DNA of 64,000 bases, taken from assembly GCF_963682185.1 (NCBI RefSeq), contig NZ_OY821667.1, positions 1,594,109-1,658,108 on the forward strand, read 5' to 3'. Source of the stretch: an uncultured Cohaesibacter sp. Lineage in GTDB: Bacteria > Pseudomonadota > Alphaproteobacteria > Rhizobiales > Cohaesibacteraceae. The translations under genes and the position numbers were made by a program. Below, in pieces: positions 36,355 to 44,576 of this stretch (the first letter of the stretch is position 1; every line of letters starts with the position of its first letter). Under the pieces are notes generated by a model. That model did no database searches, was not told the origin of the DNA, and saw only the letters and a list, made by a program, of their open reading frames with translations.

Positions 36355-38841
36355 ATGGCTTCCCAGTATTCGTCAATTGTGAATATGATTCCTGCTCCCA
36401 ACGCCAAAAGTGCGTTTGGATCGCAAAGCAATACGGGAAGCAAATCCAGCAGTGCCTCAGTCGGCTCTTCGGACAGCCTGTCTTCTTTTCAGACGCAACT
36501 AAACGAAGAAAAAGCCAAAGGCGAAGCTTCCTCCAAACAAGCCGGCAACACAAGTCAGGATGCCACTTTCAAGGCTAGCGTCGCAGCTGAAGCCCAAAAC
36601 AAGGCCATTCAAAAGGCGTCTGAGAATGCCACGGCAGAAGACAGCGCCACGGCCATCGCGCAGCAAGATGCCACCGACACCATCGCCAGCCACGATCGTG
36701 CTCTTCTTTCAGATAAAGCGACCAAGGCCGATAAAGACTCAGACCAGCAGCCAGAAGCATCTGACGATAGTGGCTCCAGCGCAGACTATGCGGCCCAGCC
36801 CCCGCAGGATATCCTGCTGGTCGCTTCAAACGCAACGCCCGCAGCGATTGGCTCGACAGTCTCAGCTCAGGGCACTGGCACGGATGGAGAGGCCGGTATG
36901 GATGCATTATCCCATCTGGCCGGCTCGCAATCCCCTTCGCTGACAGACGCAGCGACGTCAGGACAGCAGAATGGAACGCAGTCTGCTGGACAGACATCAG
37001 ATCAGGCTGCCGGTCAGGCCGCCGCAGCAAATGGGCTTCAAGGCGCTGCGGGTGGTTCTGCACCCAATGGCGCAGCAGGAACGACCGGTCAGGCGTCCGC
37101 GTCTGTGAGTGGCGAGGCAGCATCGACAAACAGCAGCACGGGTTCCACGGGAACACAAGCCGCTCAGGCACCGGCAACCGGCTCTGCCTTTGAGGGCTCG
37201 GAACAGAGTGCGGCAAAGCCCGCTAACGGCAATGGCGTAAATCCTGCGGCGCAAGCTGCGTCTGGCTCTGAAGGGTCTGTGAATGGCATTGAGCTGGCTG
37301 CACAAACACGGGCGCAGGCAACCTCGGCTGCTGCTGAAGCCAGCGCTAAGGCATTTCAATCCTCCACTGGGGAGACGAACCAGACACTGACCGCAGAAGG
37401 GGCTAACAGCCAGTCTTCTGCTCAGCCTCAATCGGCTGAAGCAGCGGCCCCCGCTCGTCCGGCTGCAAGCGCCGATAGCGCCGCCGCAATAGCCCAGGCC
37501 GCAAGTGGTAAAACCTCCACAAATCAGAGTGTAGCGAGCAACGACAATCTTGCAACCACGAGCGCGGCTAAGGACACAAGCAATCAGACCTCGAACGCCA
37601 ATGCAGACGTCGCTGTCGCCAACACCGATAGCACGAGCAGATCCAAGCAGCCAACGTTAGATGGAACCCAAAGCACCACCAATCCCTCTGCATCAGTCCT
37701 TCAACAGGATACCGAGCAAACAGTGCCCGAGGTCGCTGCTGCGTCAAAATCAGTAGATATCAAGACCAACACGGAAAAAACCGCGCAAGGCTCCCAGGCT
37801 GCCCAGGCAAGCTCTGGAGCACCGGCCGAGACATCCAACACCGTTGGTAAAGACGAAAAAGCCGCCATACTTGCTGCAGCAACCAAATCCGATGATGGAG
37901 CACAAGACACGCAGAAAAGCGCAAGACAAGCCGCGGCCGATCCGGCCAATACTCAGCAGACCCAGATGGCAGCCACCTCTGAAGCTGGTCTGCAGGTCAA
38001 CAAGACACAAGGCCGCGTTGAAGGAGCCCCACAGCCAGCCAACACCAATGCAGCCACCACAGCAGTCAACCAGTCCAACAGTGTGGCCAGCGCAGCCGAC
38101 GCACAGAACCAGACGACCTCTCAGGATGGAAGCACATCAGAGGCCGACGCCAGTGCCGCGAAGTCTGAAGAATCCAAGAATGCTGCGCGCAACGCCCCAA
38201 AGGGTGATGCCTTCTCTAAGATGATGGCAATGGCAGATGAGAAGTCACCATTGACCAGCAACACCACCAGTTCGTCCGACACGACCGGTTCTTCCCTGGC
38301 TGCCGCCAGTGCCACGGTCCGCCTAACCGGTATGCATGGCATGACGACAGCTGGTCATACGCCACAACAAATGAGCCTTGCCAACTCCAATGCAATTGCA
38401 GTGGAGATCTCCAAATTCGTCAAAAAGGGAGAAACGCGGTTCGAAATACGCCTTGATCCGGCTGATTTGGGCAAGATTGATGTGCGCATGACAATCGGCA
38501 ACGATGGCAAGACCCATGCCCACCTGATGGTTGAACGCCCGGAAACACTGGACATGCTATCGCGCGACCAGCGCTTTCTCGAACGCAGCCTGCAACAGAG
38601 CGGCCTGAATCTTCAGGACAAGGGCGGTCTGGAATATTCCCTGATGGATCAAGGCAATCAGGGCCAACAGGGCGGCCAGATGGCAGGTCAGGACCAGTCG
38701 GGTCAAGAGTCGAGCTACTATTCCGACCAAGCCTCCTCGTCCGAATCCGTCGTGGAGGGAGCCGCCTCTGCGCTTCAACAAGCCCAGCAACGCGCCGCAC
38801 AGAACTATACCTCAACAAGTGGCCTCAATTTGGTAATCTGA
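36355..38841 (+). CDS. fliK: Flagellar hook-length control protein FliK
   Basis: FliK measures the hook and switches the flagellar export apparatus from hook to filament substrates. The 828-residue protein has a very long N-terminal region rich in Ala, Ser, Thr, Gln and Asn, without clear repeats and probably unfolded, which serves as the molecular ruler. Family identity comes from the compact C-terminal domain (about 685-755): FEIRLDPADLGKIDVRM and HLMVERPETLDMLSRD, followed by a Gln/Ser-rich tail. The ATG at 36355 follows GAGGTTGGT; the TTG at 36304 lies inside the promoter motif. flgD follows after 22 bases. Confidence 0.9.
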   Translation: MASQYSSIVNMIPAPNAKSAFGSQSNTGSKSSSASVGSSDSLSSFQTQLNEEKAKGEASSKQAGNTSQDATFKASVAAEAQNKAIQKASENATAEDSATAIAQQDATDTIASHDRALLSDKATKADKDSDQQPEASDDSGSSADYAAQPPQDILLVASNATPAAIGSTVSAQGTGTDGEAGMDALSHLAGSQSPSLTDAATSGQQNGTQSAGQTSDQAAGQAAAANGLQGAAGGSAPNGAAGTTGQASASVSGEAASTNSSTGSTGTQAAQAPATGSAFEGSEQSAAKPANGNGVNPAAQAASGSEGSVNGIELAAQTRAQATSAAAEASAKAFQSSTGETNQTLTAEGANSQSSAQPQSAEAAAPARPAASADSAAAIAQAASGKTSTNQSVASNDNLATTSAAKDTSNQTSNANADVAVANTDSTSRSKQPTLDGTQSTTNPSASVLQQDTEQTVPEVAAASKSVDIKTNTEKTAQGSQAAQASSGAPAETSNTVGKDEKAAILAAATKSDDGAQDTQKSARQAAADPANTQQTQMAATSEAGLQVNKTQGRVEGAPQPANTNAATTAVNQSNSVASAADAQNQTTSQDGSTSEADASAAKSEESKNAARNAPKGDAFSKMMAMADEKSPLTSNTTSSSDTTGSSLAAASATVRLTGMHGMTTAGHTPQQMSLANSNAIAVEISKFVKKGETRFEIRLDPADLGKIDVRMTIGNDGKTHAHLMVERPETLDMLSRDQRFLERSLQQSGLNLQDKGGLEYSLMDQGNQGQQGGQMAGQDQSGQESSYYSDQASSSESVVEGAASALQQAQQRAAQNYTSTSGLNLVI

Positions 38842-38863
38842 CCCCGTTTTTGGAGTTTAGACG

Positions 38864-39535
38864 ATGACCTCGATTGGATCGATCACATCGCAAGCCGTTA
38901 CAAGTGCATCAACAGACAGCTCAAACCTCATTCAGAACTATGAGACTTTTTTGACTGTTCTGACCACGCAGATACAACATCAGGACCCTATGGATCCTAT
39001 GGATTCAAGCCAGTTCACCGAGCAGCTTGTGCAATTCTCCGGTGTGGAGCAGCAGATCAAGTCCAACGAACAGTTGGAAAATCTCGCCAGCATGATGACA
39101 TCGTCCAATGCCCTTGGCGTGCTGAATTTCGTCGGAACCACCGTCACGATCGACGGCTCCCAGAGCTATCTCAATGATTTTGGCAGCACGTCCTATAGCT
39201 TCAGCTCGGACGCTGCCGGAACGGCAGACATTTCCATCCGTACAGTGGACGGCACGACCGTATACACCACGAATGACGTGGACATCTCAGAGGGCGATCA
39301 GACCTTCACCTGGAACGGCACCGACAATTCCGGCAATCGCCTTCCATCAGGCACCTATGTCATCGAATTCGATACCACCAACGAGGACGGGGGCACCGAA
39401 GTGACGATTGACACAGATGCAGTGGGCGTCGTCTCCAATGTCGACCTCTCCTCAAGCGTGCCCATGTTGATGGTCAATGGACAGAGGATCCAGACATCAC
39501 AAATCAAGTCTGTCGGCATTGATCCTGAGGCTTAA
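38864..39535 (+). CDS. flgD: Flagellar hook-assembly scaffold FlgD
   Basis: FlgD caps the growing hook and allows hook subunits to assemble. The 223-residue product has the conserved N-terminal part (YETFLTVLTTQIQHQDPMDP, then SSQFTEQLVQFSGVEQQIKSN), and a C-terminal FlgD/FlgD-Ig portion with FTWNGTDNSGNRLPSGTYV. No signal peptide, as expected for a substrate of the flagellar export system. It is 22 bases after fliK and probably co-transcribed. Confidence 0.95.
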   Translation: MTSIGSITSQAVTSASTDSSNLIQNYETFLTVLTTQIQHQDPMDPMDSSQFTEQLVQFSGVEQQIKSNEQLENLASMMTSSNALGVLNFVGTTVTIDGSQSYLNDFGSTSYSFSSDAAGTADISIRTVDGTTVYTTNDVDISEGDQTFTWNGTDNSGNRLPSGTYVIEFDTTNEDGGTEVTIDTDAVGVVSNVDLSSSVPMLMVNGQRIQTSQIKSVGIDPEA

Positions 39536-39801
39536 CAAGCGTTAATCGAGCGTATTTCCCCTCCGTTTAGGACGATTGCAATGTGCACGAAGCCGGGCCC
39601 AGAGCCCGGCTCATTAACCATATTGCAACAAACTCGAATTCCGTAAAACACCGTCCAAAAGCCTGCAATCCCTGTCGTTTTGCAATGACTGCCTCATATT
39701 GATAAAAACTATTACTAAAATCTATCCAGTGGCTTAGCTCTTTTTTAAAGGCATTGTCCTATTCTCAACTTCGATGAGGTCAGGTTGAGTGTGAGAGTAC
39801 A
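39536..39801. other. Intergenic region between flgD and sciP
   Basis: A hairpin AGCCGGGC-CCAGA-GCCCGGCT at 39591-39611 follows flgD but lacks a T-run, so termination is uncertain. TTAACAAGCGTTAA at 39533-39546 resembles a CtrA site but with six rather than seven spacer bases. The sciP promoter must lie here. Confidence 0.45.
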
Positions 39802-40074
39802 ATGACCGATCAAATACGTGCTAGAGTAAAATATGTCATCGGCCCCGATGGGAGCCCTTTGACTGTGGCTGATCTTCCTCCTGCCAATACCAGGCGTTGG
39901 GTTATCAGGCGCAAAGCCGAAGTTGTTGCTGCCGTTCGCGGTGGCCTGCTAAGCCTCGAAGAGGCTTGCCAGAAATACACCCTGACAGTTGAGGAATTCC
40001 TCAGTTGGCAGAGTTCCATCGATCAGCATGGACTGGCAGGTTTGAGAGCGACGCGGGTTCAACAATATCGCTAG
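39802..40074 (+). CDS. sciP: CtrA inhibitor SciP (DUF1153)
   Basis: SciP binds CtrA on DNA and blocks its recruitment of RNA polymerase, resetting CtrA output in the cell cycle of alphaproteobacteria. The 90-residue product matches the DUF1153 pattern: VKYVIGPDGSPLTVADLPP, then TRRWVIRRKAEVVAAVRGGLL and SLEEACQKYTLTVEEFLSWQ, a helix-turn-helix. It stands alone between flgD and fliF; a terminator follows. Together with CtrA and ChpT, also in this window, it gives three parts of the CtrA circuit within 20 kb. Family length is about 85-95 residues. Confidence 0.95.
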   Translation: MTDQIRARVKYVIGPDGSPLTVADLPPANTRRWVIRRKAEVVAAVRGGLLSLEEACQKYTLTVEEFLSWQSSIDQHGLAGLRATRVQQYR

Positions 40075-40081
40075 ACATTTG

Positions 40082-40144
40082 CAGAGAGGCCAGCCTCTCT
40101 GTAGTGCATAAGAAAAGGTCGAGGGCTTTGTCCTCGGCCTTTTT
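40082..40144 (+). terminator. Tandem hairpin and terminator after sciP
   Basis: The first hairpin (CAGAGAGGC-CA-GCCTCTCTG, 40082-40101) lacks a T-run; the second (40114-40144) pairs AAAGGTCGAGG with CCTCGGCCTTT over seven bases and ends in a T-run, a normal Rho-independent terminator. Confidence 0.85.
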
Positions 40145-40333
40145 CTTTATTCGGACGCCCTGACCAACTCGTCGGGCCGTATTTGCTTTGAAATTCCAAT
40201 CCGCACAATCACTTACAAGCTCTACGCGAACAGCCGCCACAGAGGGCGACTATCAACATCCCACAGAAAATTCAGACATATACAGACATTTTATCAGGAA
40301 ATTTCAGTTAATTAACCCTCGCATTTTGAGCCG
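40145..40333. other. Region between the sciP terminator and the fliF promoter
   Basis: About 190 bases hold no gene. The right half is AT-rich and contains TTAATTAAC at 40308-40316, a partial CtrA-type sequence next to the complete boxes that follow. Confidence 0.4.
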
Positions 40334-40349
40334 TTAACCATTCGTTAAC
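40334..40349 (+). promoter_or_regulatory. CtrA box 1 upstream of fliF
   Basis: TTAACCATTCGTTAAC matches the CtrA consensus TTAA-N7-TTAAC exactly, about 100 bases before the fliF GTG. CtrA activates the fliF-type class II operon in Caulobacter, and ctrA lies in this window. Confidence 0.85.
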
Positions 40350-40356
40350 CAAACCC

Positions 40357-40372
40357 TTAACATGTTGTTAAC
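40357..40372 (+). promoter_or_regulatory. CtrA box 2 upstream of fliF
   Basis: TTAACATGTTGTTAAC is a second exact TTAA-N7-TTAAC match, seven bases after the first. Two adjacent sites suggest cooperative binding, or one activating and one repressing position. Confidence 0.82.
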
Positions 40373-40378
40373 TATCTC

Positions 40379-40397
40379 CTAGGAAAATATTGCCTAG
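40379..40397. promoter_or_regulatory. Inverted repeat CTAGG-N9-CCTAG, copy 1 (fliF)
   Basis: CTAGGAAAATATTGCCTAG is a dyad with five-base arms and nine-base spacer, 38 bases before the fliF GTG. The same dyad recurs twice between fliI and ctrA. Its binding protein is unknown; FlbD is one candidate because Caulobacter FlbD binds near the fliF promoter. Confidence 0.6.
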
Positions 40398-40434
40398 TGA
40401 TTTGGTGTGTCCCTGGAACGACAAGGCAACTGGT

Positions 40435-42072
40435 GTGAACGGTCTACTCGAATTTTTCAAAACGCTTGGCCCTGCCCGTCTGGCCGCGATGGGTGTGGTG
40501 ACTGCTGTCTTGATCGGATTTTTCGCCTTTATCATGATGCGGGTCACAGAGCCGACGCTGTCCCCGCTTTATACAGACCTGTCTTTTGATGATTCCATTC
40601 AGATCACCAAGTTGCTTGAAGCTCAAAACATCAAGCATGAAATTCGCGACGAAGGCGCTGTCATCCTTGCACCAAAGGAAGACATCCTGAAACTGCGCAT
40701 GCAATTGGCTGAGAGCGGCCTACCAACAGGCGGTAATGTCGGCTATGAAATCTTCGACAAAAGCGAAACGCTGGGCACCACAAGCTTTGTACAGAATGTA
40801 AACCATCTGCGGGCTCTTGAGGGCGAACTTTCCCGCTCCATACGCACCATTCGCAATGTGCGTCAGGCGCGCGTTCATCTGGTCATTCCCAAAGACCAGC
40901 TCTTCAAGCGCGACCAGAAAGAACCCACAGCATCCATCGCCGTCAAACTGCAAGGCAATCTGAATACGGTACAGATCCAGGCCATCCAGCATCTGGTTGG
41001 CTCGGCCGTTGAGGGGCTGGACCCTGAGAATGTAACCATCATTGACGAACGCGGGCGCCTTTTGGCATCCGGTCGCGGCAATGATGAAGGCTATCTTGCC
41101 GCTCATATGGAAGAACGCCAGGTACAGATGGAGAGCCGTCTGCGCGATCAGGTAGATGACATTGTCTCATCCGTCGTCGGTCAGGGCAGAGCCCGCATTG
41201 AAGTCTCCGCAGAGATGAACTTCAACAAGGTGACCGAAACCTCCGACATGTATGATCCGGACGGACAGGTCGTACGCTCCACCCAGACCCGCACAGAGAA
41301 TGCCAATAGCCAGGATCGTGAAACTGGTGGCGTGACAGTCGGCAATGAATTGCCTGATGCGAATGCCGACGAAAATCCTGCTGGCACTCAGGAAAATTCC
41401 GCCACCACGGAAGAACTGATCAACTACGAGATTTCGCGCAAGACCACCACCGAAGTCGTACAGGGCGGACGCATCGAACGCCTGTCGGTCGCAGTGCTCG
41501 TGGACGGCACCTATGAGAGAAACGAAAATGGCGAACTGGTCTATTCGCCAAGAAGTCCCGAGCAGCTTGAACAGATTGCAACCCTCGTTCGCTCCGCTGT
41601 TGGCTATGATCAGACACGTGGCGACCGGGTTGAGGTCATCAACCTGCAATTCGCCGAAGGACCGCAAACCGTCTTCGACGATGAGGGTGATGAACTCTTT
41701 GCGTTTACCAAAGATGATTACATGCGCTTTACGGAACTCGGAGTCATGTTCATTATGACTCTGCTCGTACTGCTCATGGTCGTCCGTCCGCTGATGAAAC
41801 GCATGTTCGAAAAAGCCGACGAACAGAAAGACGACCTGGACGTTATCATCGGCCCGGATGGGATAGCGATGATACGCACCGAAACAGGCGAATTGATCCC
41901 GGCTCCGCAAGGAGAGGATGATCCGAAGCATCCGACCATGGAAGCCATTGAGCTGGCTCAGCTCCAGGGCGCTCTGCAGTCCGACACACTGGTCAAAGTT
42001 GGTGACCTCGTTAAAGAAAACCCAGAAGAAGCTGCCAAGATTATCCGTCTTTGGCTGCAAGACGCAGCGTGA
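40435..42072 (+). CDS. fliF: Flagellar MS-ring protein FliF
   Basis: FliF forms the membrane ring on which the flagellar rotor and export gate are built. The 545-residue product has an N-terminal membrane segment (about 15-38), the periplasmic ring-building domains with PLYTDLSFDDSIQITKLLE and SRSIRTIRNVRQARVHLVIP, and a second membrane segment (about 440-460), followed by the cytoplasmic FliG-binding tail ending EEAAKIIRLWLQ. I choose the GTG at 40435, since AAGG lies before it; the frame is open to 40390. It heads the fliF-fliG-fliH-fliN-flbD-flhA cluster, downstream of two CtrA boxes. Confidence 0.96.
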   Translation: MNGLLEFFKTLGPARLAAMGVVTAVLIGFFAFIMMRVTEPTLSPLYTDLSFDDSIQITKLLEAQNIKHEIRDEGAVILAPKEDILKLRMQLAESGLPTGGNVGYEIFDKSETLGTTSFVQNVNHLRALEGELSRSIRTIRNVRQARVHLVIPKDQLFKRDQKEPTASIAVKLQGNLNTVQIQAIQHLVGSAVEGLDPENVTIIDERGRLLASGRGNDEGYLAAHMEERQVQMESRLRDQVDDIVSSVVGQGRARIEVSAEMNFNKVTETSDMYDPDGQVVRSTQTRTENANSQDRETGGVTVGNELPDANADENPAGTQENSATTEELINYEISRKTTTEVVQGGRIERLSVAVLVDGTYERNENGELVYSPRSPEQLEQIATLVRSAVGYDQTRGDRVEVINLQFAEGPQTVFDDEGDELFAFTKDDYMRFTELGVMFIMTLLVLLMVVRPLMKRMFEKADEQKDDLDVIIGPDGIAMIRTETGELIPAPQGEDDPKHPTMEAIELAQLQGALQSDTLVKVGDLVKENPEEAAKIIRLWLQDAA

Positions 42073-42080
42073 GGTAAGCA

Positions 42081-43142
42081 ATGCCGGCAACAGCCCTAAC
42101 AAACATGGCAAACGCAAATGCGTCCGTGTCAACAGAGCATGAAGAACGAGAGCTGACTGGCGCAGAAAAAGCGTCCATCATTTTGCTCGCGCTCGGGGAT
42201 GAGCATGGCGGACCGATCTGGAGTCGTCTTGACGATATCGAAATCAAGCAGGTGTCCATTTCCATGTCGAAACTGGGCGGCATCACGCCCAACATGCTGG
42301 ACAATCTGATCATTGAATTCGTCTCGCGTCTGTCCTCCAAGGGAGCCGTTACGGGCAACTTCGATTCAACCGAACGCCTACTTGCGTCCTTCCTTCCCGA
42401 AGAACGCGTGAATGCGATCATGGAAGAGATCCGCGGCCCTGCTGGTCGCAATATGTGGGAGAAGCTCTCCAACGTTCAGGAGAATGTGCTCGCCAACTAT
42501 CTCAAGAACGAATATCCGCAAACCGTCGCGGTGGTGCTTTCGAAGATCAAGTCGGACCACGCCGCAAAGGTACTCTCCATCATGCCGGAAGATTTCGGTC
42601 TGGAAGTCATCAACCGCATGCTGTCCATGGAAGCCGTGCAGAAGGAAGTTCTGGAGAAAGTCGAACAGACGCTACGCGTGGAATTCATGTCGAACCTGTC
42701 GACGACTCAGCGCCGCGATGCGCACGAGGTCATGGCCGACATCTTCAACAATTTCGACCGCCAGACCGAAGCCCGTCTGCTCGCCGCTTTGGAAGAGGAA
42801 AACCGCGAATCCGCCGATAAGATCAAGCAGCTGATGTTCACCTTCGAAGATCTCAGCAAGCTGGATTCCACCGGCGTTCAGGCGCTGCTGCAAAATATCG
42901 AAAAGGATGTTCTGGCCCTTGCCCTCAAGGGAGCCAACGAAACCATCCGAACCCTGTTCATGGACAACATGTCACAACGCGCTGGCGCCATGCTGCAGGA
43001 AGACATGGAAGGAATGGGCCCAGTTCGCCTGCGCGATGTAGACGAAGCGCAAGGCGCAATGGTCAACATGGCCAAAGATCTGGCCGCACGCGGCGAAATC
43101 ATGATCGCCAAAGGCAATGGCGAGGACGAGTTGGTCTACTAG
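42081..43142 (+). CDS. fliG: Flagellar motor switch protein FliG
   Basis: FliG is the rotor protein that touches the stator and carries torque. The 353-residue product has the N-terminal FliF-binding domain ([19 protein letters not shown]), the middle domain with the EHPQ-like position read as [14 protein letters not shown], and the C-terminal torque helix region with DDLSK-like [30 protein letters not shown] (in parts). GAGG lies 7 bases before the ATG. It is 8 bases after fliF. Confidence 0.95.
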   Translation: MPATALTNMANANASVSTEHEERELTGAEKASIILLALGDEHGGPIWSRLDDIEIKQVSISMSKLGGITPNMLDNLIIEFVSRLSSKGAVTGNFDSTERLLASFLPEERVNAIMEEIRGPAGRNMWEKLSNVQENVLANYLKNEYPQTVAVVLSKIKSDHAAKVLSIMPEDFGLEVINRMLSMEAVQKEVLEKVEQTLRVEFMSNLSTTQRRDAHEVMADIFNNFDRQTEARLLAALEEENRESADKIKQLMFTFEDLSKLDSTGVQALLQNIEKDVLALALKGANETIRTLFMDNMSQRAGAMLQEDMEGMGPVRLRDVDEAQGAMVNMAKDLAARGEIMIAKGNGEDELVY

Positions 43143-43252
43143 GACCTCCCTTCTCGCTCGAAATGAAGCAGGCCGGATGGGCATAGCCTCCCGGTTTGGA
43201 GATAGACAACCGAAACCGCCGACAAACAGAAACGGCAAATTGGAACCAAAGA

Positions 43253-44224
43253 ATGGCACAGGCAGCTCGCTATCTCTTCGATCTGGATTTCTCGGCCCCG
43301 CCGGAACCGGAAGTAGAGGAACAGATCGAGGAAATTCCGCCCGAACCGATGATCACGGTTGCCGAGCATGAGCGCCTGCTTGCCGAAGCGAAAGCTCAGG
43401 CCTTTGCCGAAGGGGAAGCCAAGGCCCGTGAAGATCGCGAGCAACTGGCAAGCGAGCAGAATCTGGCGCTGGAAAAGCAGATCATCGAAGAAATTTCGAT
43501 GGTCTACACCGAGGTTGGTCTGTTGATGCAGCGTCTGGAGCGCGATGCGAGCAATCTGGCTTTCGCCTTCGCCTCCCGCTTTGCCGAACGGCTTGTTGCG
43601 CAGGAACCCAAAGGGGAAATCATGGGACTTCTGAACCAGATTCTCGCCCCCTTGCGCAAAACGCCGCACATTTCGATCCGGCTCAATGATGCCGTTGCCG
43701 ACGAAATCAAAGCGGCAGTAGACCAGCAGATGGCCGAACTTGGCTTCACTGGCAAACTGACCATCCTGCCAGATCCAGTCGTCATGCCCGGCGACTGCGA
43801 AGTCGAATGGGTCGACGGTGGTATTGGCCGAAATCTGCGGGCCGCCGTGCGTCAGGTCGAGCAACTGCTTGAAGATCATTTTTCTCATGTGCCCGAAGAT
43901 CCGGAGCAAGATGACGAGGACGACACCTCGCCGACCGACGAGGCACCTGCAGAAGACACTGAAGAAACAGCAGAAGCATCCACAAATGCGGAGACTGCAT
44001 CGGATGACGCAGATGAAGAACCAGAGACTGCGGAGCCATCAATTTCGACTGCCGAGGAAATGACCACAGCGTCGGACCAGAGCGCTCAGGAGCAGGCGGG
44101 TCTGATGGATGGGGTGCCGGACTTACCGCTTGAAAGCGAAGACACGCACGATGATCAAGGCAGAAAAGCCCCTGAAGCTGAAACCGACACAGTCCGCCCC
44201 ACCGCAAAGGGAGAACATGAATGA
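43253..44224 (+). CDS. fliH: FliH/FlbE-like flagellar assembly protein with long acidic tail
   Basis: FliH (FlbE in Caulobacter) regulates the export ATPase FliI at the base of the flagellum. The 323-residue product has an N-terminal basic/aromatic opening MAQAARYLFDLDFSAPPEP, a long helical coiled-coil region (about 45-120, EHERLLAEAKAQAFAEGEAKA in parts), and a FliH-like domain with GDCEVEWVDGGIGRNL near 175-190. The last 100 residues are an acidic, Asp/Glu/Thr/Ser-rich tail not usual in FliH. Identity rests on these motifs and on its place between fliG and fliN. It overlaps fliN by 4 bases. Confidence 0.85.
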   Translation: MAQAARYLFDLDFSAPPEPEVEEQIEEIPPEPMITVAEHERLLAEAKAQAFAEGEAKAREDREQLASEQNLALEKQIIEEISMVYTEVGLLMQRLERDASNLAFAFASRFAERLVAQEPKGEIMGLLNQILAPLRKTPHISIRLNDAVADEIKAAVDQQMAELGFTGKLTILPDPVVMPGDCEVEWVDGGIGRNLRAAVRQVEQLLEDHFSHVPEDPEQDDEDDTSPTDEAPAEDTEETAEASTNAETASDDADEEPETAEPSISTAEEMTTASDQSAQEQAGLMDGVPDLPLESEDTHDDQGRKAPEAETDTVRPTAKGEHE

Positions 44225-44562
44225 GTGACAATGAAGAAAATGAAGGCCTCACTTTGCAAGAACAAAATGCCAAGGCCATTGCCGATGCGGGTGCTGCAGA
44301 GGATATGAATCAGAAGAATGCTGCCGATCTGGAAGCGGTCTTTGATGTTCCCGTGCAGGTATCCGCCATTCTGGGGCGTGCCAAGATGCCTGTGAGTGAA
44401 CTGCTCGAACTTGATGTCGGCAATGTACTTGAACTTGACCGCAAGGTTGGTGAAGCCGTCGATATTTATGTCAATTCACGCCTCGTTGCTCGTGGCGAAG
44501 TCGTGCTCGTCGAGGAAAAACTCGGCGTGACCATGACTGAAATCATCAAATCTGAAAAATAG
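44221..44562 (+). CDS. fliN: Flagellar motor switch protein FliN
   Basis: FliN forms the lower part of the cytoplasmic ring that sets rotation direction and docks FliH. The 113-residue product has an N-terminal helical extension and the C-terminal SpoA domain: VSAILGRAKMPVSELLELDVGNVLELDRKVGEAVDIYVN in parts, then ARGEVVLVEEKLGVTMTEI. Length is typical. Overlap with fliH is ATGA; flbD follows after 14 bases. FliM, its partner, is not in the window. Confidence 0.95.
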   Translation: MSDNEENEGLTLQEQNAKAIADAGAAEDMNQKNAADLEAVFDVPVQVSAILGRAKMPVSELLELDVGNVLELDRKVGEAVDIYVNSRLVARGEVVLVEEKLGVTMTEIIKSEK

Positions 44563-44576
44563 GTTGGAAGAAAACG

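Noticed and set aside
36355-38200. Repetitive-looking Ala/Ser/Thr/Gln-rich stretch in fliK as a DNA repeat
   Set aside because: The bias is at amino acid level; no exact tandem DNA repeat was seen, and such composition is normal in the FliK ruler region.
39533-39546. TTAACAAGCGTTAA as a CtrA box for sciP
   Set aside because: The spacer is six, not seven bases, and it overlaps the flgD stop, so it is not claimed as a CtrA site.
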